This document shows, piece after piece, positions 14,146 through 18,123 of a stretch of DNA of 18,123 nucleotides. The notes beneath the pieces are model-generated. The model made no database searches. It was not told the origin of the DNA and saw nothing but the letters and a program-made list of their open reading frames with translations. Made by a program: the position numbers and the translations under genes. Source of the DNA: JBCCSZ01 sp039199225 (GTDB lineage Bacteria > Bacteroidota > Bacteroidia > Chitinophagales > Saprospiraceae); the NCBI GenBank assembly GCA_039199225.1, contig JBCCSZ010000148.1:1-18123 (forward strand). The letters run 5' to 3'. Each line of letters begins with the position of its first letter. Positions within the stretch are counted from its first letter, which is position 1.

Positions 14146-14901
14146 TTAGTTTTTACTTAATATTTGTTCGACAGATTGATTTAAAGCCTTTAGGTCAGCA
14201 AGTTCTTTGAGGTAGGGGTCTATTCGCAGGTCTCCCATGTTTTGTATTCTGTAGTCGGGGAGGTACTGTCCAAAGCAGAGCGATACAATGGTGTCCACGA
14301 TTCGTTCCTTGAGTGGATGCGGCACCGCATACTGCGAAATGATGGCCTCTTCTATGCCAATGTGAATGATTTCATGGATAATGGTATTGGCCGGGTTGTC
14401 GTAGTTTTTGAATCGTCCATCGGTCGTCGTGTAAATCAATATTGAACCTTCATCTGGATTGTAGCTGCCACCGGGTCCATACAAAGTCAGATTGACGGAA
14501 TAGGTTTTAAATTCTTTGAAATGCCAATCAAAACGCGACTTATCTATTTGGTTGATCATCTTGTTGATCAATGCCAGCTCGTTTTCTATTTTTTTGTACC
14601 CTTGTTGGTAATCTGCTTTGTTGTAAATGCTGTCCTTGACAAATTGCTCTAGGTTTTCGTAATCTCCATTGTTTAAACTGCCTGATTTAGCTTTTTGTTT
14701 TAGTGTGTCCATCAGTTGGCCACTAGGCAGGCTGACTTGGTAGTTGTGTTCTTCAAAGAACCGGATGTCCTGAACGGTTCGCCAAATGTAGGCTGCCTCT
14801 GTCTCGGCAGTGGGAATATTGATCCTAATCCTATTTTGACTATTTGACTGACAACTGACTAGGAGTGACAGTAATGCTAGTATGCAGTATCGGAGATTCA
14901 T
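14146..14901 (-). CDS. Predicted lipoprotein with zincin-type HExxH motif
   Basis: The 251-residue protein starts with a short lipoprotein signal (CILALLSLLVSC; lipidation expected at Cys17). The middle is helical and charged (residues about 60-125). The C-terminal half has GSILIYTTTDGRF (152-164) followed by NTIIHEIIHIGIEEAII (172-188), containing HEIIH (His176, Glu177, His180). This is the zinc-binding and catalytic signature of zincin metallopeptidases; Glu184, Glu185 or the downstream Glu199 in HPLKERIVDTIVSL could supply a third ligand. A strand before the helix with Ile-Leu-Ile is typical of an active-site edge strand. I infer a membrane-anchored, extracytoplasmic metallopeptidase; the substrate is unknown. 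It is flanked by 108- and 195-base spacers, so it is probably transcribed alone. Confidence 0.72.
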   Translation of the reverse strand: MNLRYCILALLSLLVSCQSNSQNRIRINIPTAETEAAYIWRTVQDIRFFEEHNYQVSLPSGQLMDTLKQKAKSGSLNNGDYENLEQFVKDSIYNKADYQQGYKKIENELALINKMINQIDKSRFDWHFKEFKTYSVNLTLYGPGGSYNPDEGSILIYTTTDGRFKNYDNPANTIIHEIIHIGIEEAIISQYAVPHPLKERIVDTIVSLCFGQYLPDYRIQNMGDLRIDPYLKELADLKALNQSVEQILSKN

Positions 14902-14952
14902 TTTATTTGTGATTTTAGGTAGCTTTTACAGTTTCCGAAAAACCGAGGGCTA

Positions 14953-14994
14953 GGCACTCCCAGAACGTTCGACCAGCCATGAATGCTGTGTGCC
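14953..14994. repeat. Interrupted inverted repeat in the spacer upstream of the HExxH lipoprotein
   Basis: GGCAC (14953-14957) and GTGCC (14990-14994) enclose a segment that contains the palindrome GAACGTTC (14963-14970) and the inner stem CAGC/GCTG. Together they could fold into a branched hairpin of 42 bases. The rest of the 195-base spacer (14902-15096) has no supported gene; a 35-codon minus-strand ORF starting at 15005 is probably chance. A role as recombination site, terminator or RNA element is open. Confidence 0.3.
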
Positions 14995-15071
14995 ATTGTT
15001 GACATCTACCCTTATTTGTAAGTACACAGAAAGTAGGCCATTCGCCTTGTAATATATTTGCTTGTCTCGTT

Positions 15072-15086
15072 CGGCGGGCATCGCCG
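15072..15086. other. GC-rich hairpin after the hydrolase stop codon
   Basis: CGGCG and CGCCG form a 5-bp stem around five bases, 10 bases beyond the stop codon of the alpha/beta hydrolase lipoprotein gene. No T-tract follows on the minus strand, so termination would be weak or Rho-assisted. It stands out as a GC-rich patch in an AT-rich spacer. Confidence 0.3.
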
Positions 15087-15096
15087 TTTGGATCAT

Positions 15097-15963
15097 TTAA
15101 TTTAAGCTTAGGAACTTTAAAAGCTTTTCGTTAAAGGATTCTTCATTTTCCAGATTGAGTAAGTGGGCTGCCTTATAAATTTCAAAGAGCTCAGAATTAT
15201 TTATTTCTTCCTTGAGTTTTTGTGCATTCTCTTTGATGTAATCGAAATCCAGCGCGCCATACAAAATTAGGGTTTCCACCTCCAAATCATCAACTTTATT
15301 CAGCGGTGCCAATTCTTTGAATTTGGGAACCCTCAAGTGATTGCCACTTTCTATAAATTTCTTCAATTGATCTTCTACGTACTTATCGATTTTTGTTTCG
15401 ATACTTCTCTGCTCCTTTCCAATGGCGTTCATCTTTTTTAGTTCCATCAGCATCCCTTCTTGATCATTTGCTTGAATTGCCTTGACGTAAGTGCCGATCT
15501 GCTGTAGGAATTCTTTGTTTTTCTCCTGGAATCCTATCAAGCCAGGAGATGACAGCACAAGTTTTTCCAGTCGGTCAGGATAAGCCAGTGCAAAGTCAAG
15601 CGCAACAATGGCACCGAGCGAGCAGCCCACCAGATTTATTTTTGAGTCGATTTTCTCTTCCTCTAAAATTGAGATCAAGTCGTCAATTTCATAATCAAGG
15701 TTTCTACTGTTTTTGGACTGTCCATGTCCTCTGAGGTCATAGGCAATGACTTTTGCGTATTTACTAAAGGTCTTCATTTGGCCTTTCCACATATTCTTAT
15801 CCAGACCACCTGCATGAATAAAGACAATCGTTTCCCCTTTCCCTTTGACGGAGTAAGAGATCAAGTCCTCTTTACTTTTGTAAATCTGTTTGTCCACAAT
15901 TTTCTTTTGGGTTTGACAGCTGAGAAGGATCATTGCCATCAATAGGAGGCATTTGTTTTTCAT
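15097..15963 (-). CDS. Alpha/beta-hydrolase lipoprotein
   Basis: This 288-residue protein combines a lipoprotein signal (LLLMAMILLSC, Cys16) with a complete alpha/beta-hydrolase fold. ETIVFIHAGGLDKNMWKGQ (44-62) carries the oxyanion-hole HAGG, and VIAYDLRGHGQS (72-83) follows. The nucleophile elbow is GCSLG with Ser115 (111-119), ALAYPDRLEKLVLSSPG (125-141) is typical, and YGALDFDY (235-242) offers Asp239 or Asp241. His267 in YKAAHLLNLE completes the triad. The insertion at about 145-220 is a helical lid. The enzyme should be an extracytoplasmic serine esterase, lipase or peptidase attached to the envelope; the substrate is not predictable. The start ATG is preceded by an unusually A-rich leader (AAAAAAGAAAAA), the common Bacteroidota translation signal. 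Confidence 0.9.
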   Translation of the reverse strand: MKNKCLLLMAMILLSCQTQKKIVDKQIYKSKEDLISYSVKGKGETIVFIHAGGLDKNMWKGQMKTFSKYAKVIAYDLRGHGQSKNSRNLDYEIDDLISILEEEKIDSKINLVGCSLGAIVALDFALAYPDRLEKLVLSSPGLIGFQEKNKEFLQQIGTYVKAIQANDQEGMLMELKKMNAIGKEQRSIETKIDKYVEDQLKKFIESGNHLRVPKFKELAPLNKVDDLEVETLILYGALDFDYIKENAQKLKEEINNSELFEIYKAAHLLNLENEESFNEKLLKFLSLN

Positions 15964-16019
15964 TTTTTTCTTTTTTGGGGGTTAGGTTGCCATTGGTTTG
16001 GGTTATGCTTTTATGTGTT

Positions 16020-16058
16020 GTTGCCAGCAGCTTCGAATAGTTGACATGCTGGAGTAAC
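16020..16058. repeat. Inverted repeat enclosing the shared ATGTCAAC spacer element
   Basis: GTTGCCAGC (16020-16028) and GCTGGAGTAAC (16048-16058) form an interrupted stem (GTT/AAC at the outside, CCAGC/GCTGG inside). It lies just downstream of the 164-residue secreted protein on the minus strand. The loop contains ATAGTTGACAT, also found in the 16937-17054 spacer and, shortened, in the 14902-15096 spacer. The remaining part of 15964-16063 is T-rich leader of the hydrolase gene. Confidence 0.3.
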
Positions 16059-16063
16059 TTGAA

Positions 16064-16558
16064 TTATTTGATGGCCCAAATTGTTGCCACAAGTCTTTCT
16101 TTGACCTTCGTTCTTTTTTCCAGCTTTTCTCTCACAGCCTCTTCTTTGATGAGGTGTAAATCAGGAATTATGTACCTGCTAATCAGCTTGCCATTTGTTC
16201 CTATGATCCCAGTCCATTGGGTATTGGATTGGGTGATGTTTATTTGTGGTAATGCTCTTTTGGGTATTTGCCTGTAAATGGGTGTAATTTGATTGAATAC
16301 ATGACCATTGAGAATGCTGATAAAGTTTGCGTCTACCCAATGCTCTATATCCGGATGACCGTCGTCGTCGAAATCTAACTGCCACCCAATTCTGATTTCT
16401 TTTCCTTTCTTTATTTCGCTTATGAGACTGTCTATGGCTCCTTCTGTCACCTGTCCAGTAAAATCAGTCCTTAGCAAGATTTTGTTTGTTTGGGCAATCA
16501 GTGCGTTTATGTTGATCACGCTTACTACTATTAACGTATAGATTGACTTTTTGCTCAT
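16064..16558 (-). CDS. Secreted hypothetical protein with calcium-loop motif
   Basis: The 164-residue protein has an N-terminal signal sequence (SIYTLIVVSVININALIAQ; cleavage likely near residue 23, with no lipobox cysteine). A striking loop at 62-70 reads DFDDDGHPD, an exact DxDxDGxxD pattern like the calcium-binding loops of dockerin or thrombospondin type-3 repeats. It is followed by IEHWVDANFISILNGHVFNQ. Later segments (ALPQINITQ, QWTGIIGTNGKLISRYIIPD) look beta-rich, and the end is a basic helix (KEEAVREKLEKRTKVKERL). Family not recognised. The loop suggests a Ca-stabilised extracellular or periplasmic protein. It sits between spacers in the run of unrelated minus-strand genes and is 45 bases from the preceding orphan gene. 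Confidence 0.72.
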   Translation of the reverse strand: MSKKSIYTLIVVSVININALIAQTNKILLRTDFTGQVTEGAIDSLISEIKKGKEIRIGWQLDFDDDGHPDIEHWVDANFISILNGHVFNQITPIYRQIPKRALPQINITQSNTQWTGIIGTNGKLISRYIIPDLHLIKEEAVREKLEKRTKVKERLVATIWAIK

Positions 16559-16603
16559 TCTGAATACTGATTTATATTGTTTTTTTTACTCTGTTGATAG
16601 CTG

Positions 16604-16936
16604 CTAAATTTCTGTGCTGACAGGTGTGTATGGTAGTGGTGTGTGTTGTTTGTTATCAACTTTTTCTCTATCATTCAAAAACTCACCTTCCTCAAAATAC
16701 TCTAAGTTGTTTAATTTGCTAAGCTTTTCTGCTCTGCTCCATTCCTTAGATTTTCCGGTAACAGAATATTTTAAGTTGACGGATGGATTTATATTCTCTT
16801 TTGAAATTTCGAATGCTTTTAGCAGTGAGTTTAACCTTTTCAATCTAATTTTTGCTGGTTTGCTATTTTTGCTGTGATGGAAACACCAGAAAGTTTTGTA
16901 TTCTAAGTATTTTTCCAAAAAGTCTTTTGCTGTCAT
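16604..16936 (-). CDS. Orphan small basic hypothetical protein
   Basis: The 110-residue protein has no signal peptide, membrane helix or recognised domain. The first half is basic and helical (TAKDFLEKYLEYKTFWCFHH, then KNSKPAKIRLKRLNSLLKAF), followed by a Ser/Lys/Asn-rich stretch. The C-terminal third is acidic and hydrophilic (LEYFEEGEFLNDREKVDNKQ) and ends in a Pro/Thr-rich tail. Base composition is more AT-rich than genes left of 13 kb. The start chosen is the ATG that gives MTAKDF, preceded by AACAACAAATCAT. An 87-codon ORF on the opposite strand covers most of it but shows no protein-like features. It could be a genuine orphan or a degraded gene; coding status is moderately supported. 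Confidence 0.5.
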   Translation of the reverse strand: MTAKDFLEKYLEYKTFWCFHHSKNSKPAKIRLKRLNSLLKAFEISKENINPSVNLKYSVTGKSKEWSRAEKLSKLNNLEYFEEGEFLNDREKVDNKQHTPLPYTPVSTEI

Positions 16937-16971
16937 ATGATTTGTTGTTTGCTTGATGGAGTCCTACAGCT

Positions 16972-16983
16972 ATAGTTGACATG
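16972..16983. repeat. Spacer element ATAGTTGACATG, second copy
   Basis: This 12-base sequence is identical to 16037-16048 and shares GTTGACAT with 14998-15005. All three lie in non-coding spacers upstream of minus-strand genes (on that strand ATGTCAACTAT, ATGTCAACTAT, ATGTCAACAAT). Two copies are followed on the minus strand by AGCTG, directly in one and after TCGA in the other. Alone a 12-mer match is not statistically remarkable; the shared position is what draws attention. Confidence 0.3.
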
Positions 16984-17054
16984 ATCTGCCTTTTGGTAGT
17001 CAGGGCCGACCTAGCTTTTATTATCTTTTATGGGTATTTCGTTTATCTTGATGT

Positions 17055-17627
17055 TCAATAGCTATTCATATTCAAATACCCCATAATTTTTTTCAGTAAT
17101 TTATCATTAACTCTTTCTATCTCAAAGTGTTCTGGTGTTAATTCTCTACCGAGCCATTCATACATATCTTCATAAGATTCATGTTTTTTGTTTTTCATTA
17201 TCTGTACCAACTCCATATACCCCCAAATTCCTCCACAATCTTCTGGTGGACAGGCTCTTTTTCCTTTTATGCATCTGGGATAACTTACTTTTTCACCTTT
17301 TTTCTTAATTTTTTCGAGCTTAATTTGATGTAGCCAAGAATCACCAAAATCGTATTCATACCTTATGTTTTGCCCTTCTTCGACTAAAATATCCTTTACT
17401 TTAATTCCAGTATAATCATTTCCAAATTCGTCCCATTCACTTGGAGGGTTGTAAAATTCACCATCTACTATAAAGTGGTGTAGATGTCCATTCATCCACC
17501 CCATTGATGTCTGAATTATTTTATGAAAATCTGATAGAGTTGTCTCAGGATTCATCTCTATTCGTCTCCATATTGGAGGCTTAGAGCCTTCAAGTAATAT
17601 TTTAATTTGATATACAATTTGAGCCAT
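17055..17627 (-). CDS. Plasmid pRiA4b ORF-3 family protein
   Basis: The 190-residue protein is a clear full-length member of the pRiA4b ORF-3-like family. It shows YQIKILLEGSKPPIWRRIEM (6-25), the helix FHKIIQTSMGWMNGHLHHFI (34-53), YEYDFGDSWLHQIKLEKI (about 89-106), and the cysteine-rich YPRCIKGKRACPPEDCGGIW (about 116-135) followed by GYMELVQIMKN and EDMYEWLGRELTPEHFEIE. The conserved His pair and the CPPEDCGG segment suggest a metal-stabilised fold. The biochemical role of the family is not established; members are spread on plasmids and mobile regions across bacteria. Sequence here is AT-rich. The following gene on the minus strand starts after a 118-base spacer; the preceding one ends 46 bases upstream. 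Confidence 0.93.
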   Translation of the reverse strand: MAQIVYQIKILLEGSKPPIWRRIEMNPETTLSDFHKIIQTSMGWMNGHLHHFIVDGEFYNPPSEWDEFGNDYTGIKVKDILVEEGQNIRYEYDFGDSWLHQIKLEKIKKKGEKVSYPRCIKGKRACPPEDCGGIWGYMELVQIMKNKKHESYEDMYEWLGRELTPEHFEIERVNDKLLKKIMGYLNMNSY

Positions 17628-17673
17628 TTGCTTTATTTTTGATTTTATTAATATTCTTAATTGCTGTAGTAAT

Positions 17674-18123
17674 TTATGATGATATTCCCCTCTTTTTAAA
17701 TTCTGCCATTTTTTTAGCAGCTAGAAACATGAAATGGTAGTAGTTGTCAGCTTCTAGTCCATTTCGGTCAGTAAAACCAAAGCAAAAATGTATTCCCATA
17801 TGTGGATTTCCTTCTTCAACTGGAATAAATCCAAAGTGTTCTTTAGAGATAGTACCCTCGAAAATGTGGACTGTCTTATTCTTGTTAAGTTCACATTTAT
17901 GGCAACTACTTTTATAGTATTCCAAAGTATGATCTCCAGGTTTTCTAAATTCTGTAAAAATGTCTCTCAATACAGCAAGGGAAACGTATTTATCTGTCTG
18001 AAGCTTTTCCTCATCATACTCATTTTCATTTCTTGCCTGATGTTTTTCACATTATTCCCAGGTACTATGTTATTTTGTGGGTTGTCACATGTCACATGCA
18101 CAAGATTACCATAAAAATAAGTA
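17674..18123 (-). pseudogene. Edge-truncated hypothetical gene, apparently frameshifted
   Basis: The downstream frame (17970-17674, 98 codons from a TTG) is protein-like: RDIFTEFRKPGDHTLEYYK, a CHKC pair, FGFIPVEEGNPHMGIHFCFG and YYHFMFLAAKKMAEFKKRG. It has no ATG. Coding character continues upstream in the same frame (NENEYDEEKLQTDKYVSLAV) to a TAA at 18054-18052. From the window edge a different frame is open (TYFYGNLVHVTCDNPQNN, then IVPGNNVK) and runs into a stop at 17969-17967. Adding one A to the run of five A on the coding strand (18043-18047) would join the two into a single protein, so a one-base deletion or sequencing error is the simplest explanation. Alternatives are a TTG start or two overlapping genes. 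Family not recognised; the 5' end lies outside the window. Confidence 0.5.

Noticed and set aside
16020..16058. Integron attC site
   Set aside because: The outer bases read GTT...AAC rather than the RYYYAAC...GTTRRRY order of attC, and there is no integrase in the window.
16614..16877. 87-codon plus-strand ORF opposite the 110-residue orphan
   Set aside because: It is Phe/Ser/Leu-rich as expected from the complement of a Lys/Glu-rich gene, and has no promoter or leader signs.

Overview
The window reads as chromosomal DNA of a member of the Bacteroidota, most likely a Saprospiria-like or related marine or sludge lineage; that placement is an inference. Supporting signs are A-rich sequence instead of Shine-Dalgarno sites before most start codons, TTTG/TAnnTTTG-like promoter pieces, Bacteroidota-style short lipoprotein signals, an ECF sigma factor followed by an inner-membrane-anchored beta-barrel protein, and a degenerate ATCACAAAACC-type tandem repeat. 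No rRNA, tRNA, transposase, integrase or CRISPR array is visible, and no gap between genes exceeds 300 bases.

Left part (1-6.7 kb): mostly single housekeeping or accessory genes. These are a LysM plus lysozyme-like protein without a signal peptide, a VIT1/CCC1-type iron/manganese transporter, an arylamine N-acetyltransferase with an intact Cys-His-Asp triad, a BCCT-family transporter, a membrane-anchored TIGR02117/DUF2459 protein, and a cytoplasmic serine peptidase-like protein of the SDH proteinase/ClpP-crotonase fold. The last two genes converge and their stop codons interleave.

Middle (6.7-9.5 kb): a probable regulatory unit. An ECF sigma factor is followed 22 bases later by a protein with a short cytoplasmic head, one transmembrane helix, a long Ser/Thr/Asn/Gln-rich linker and a C-terminal beta-barrel. 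It looks like an anti-sigma-type protein that could bridge inner and outer membranes. The pair is bracketed by intrinsic terminators, and a small lipoprotein gene lies just upstream.

9.6-13.2 kb: a same-strand group of a DinB-like protein, an MBOAT O-acyltransferase, its SGNH/DltD-like partner and a RimJ/L-type GNAT. The MBOAT-SGNH pair is the standard machinery for O-acylating an exported glycan or other cell-surface molecule.

Right part (12.6-18.1 kb): every gene lies on the minus strand. They are small, functionally unrelated genes: DinB, an acidic hypothetical protein, an HExxH lipoprotein, an alpha/beta hydrolase lipoprotein, a secreted protein with a Ca-loop, a pRiA4b ORF-3 family protein and orphans. 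Spacers are non-coding and about 45-195 bases long, and the sequence becomes AT-rich towards the right edge. Two damaged genes lie here: a 61-codon ORF translationally coupled to its neighbour but interrupted by an in-frame TGA, and an edge-truncated gene that appears frameshifted at a run of five A. Three spacers share an ATGTCAACWAT element. Together these look like a cassette-like accessory island, although I found no integrase and no canonical attC site.
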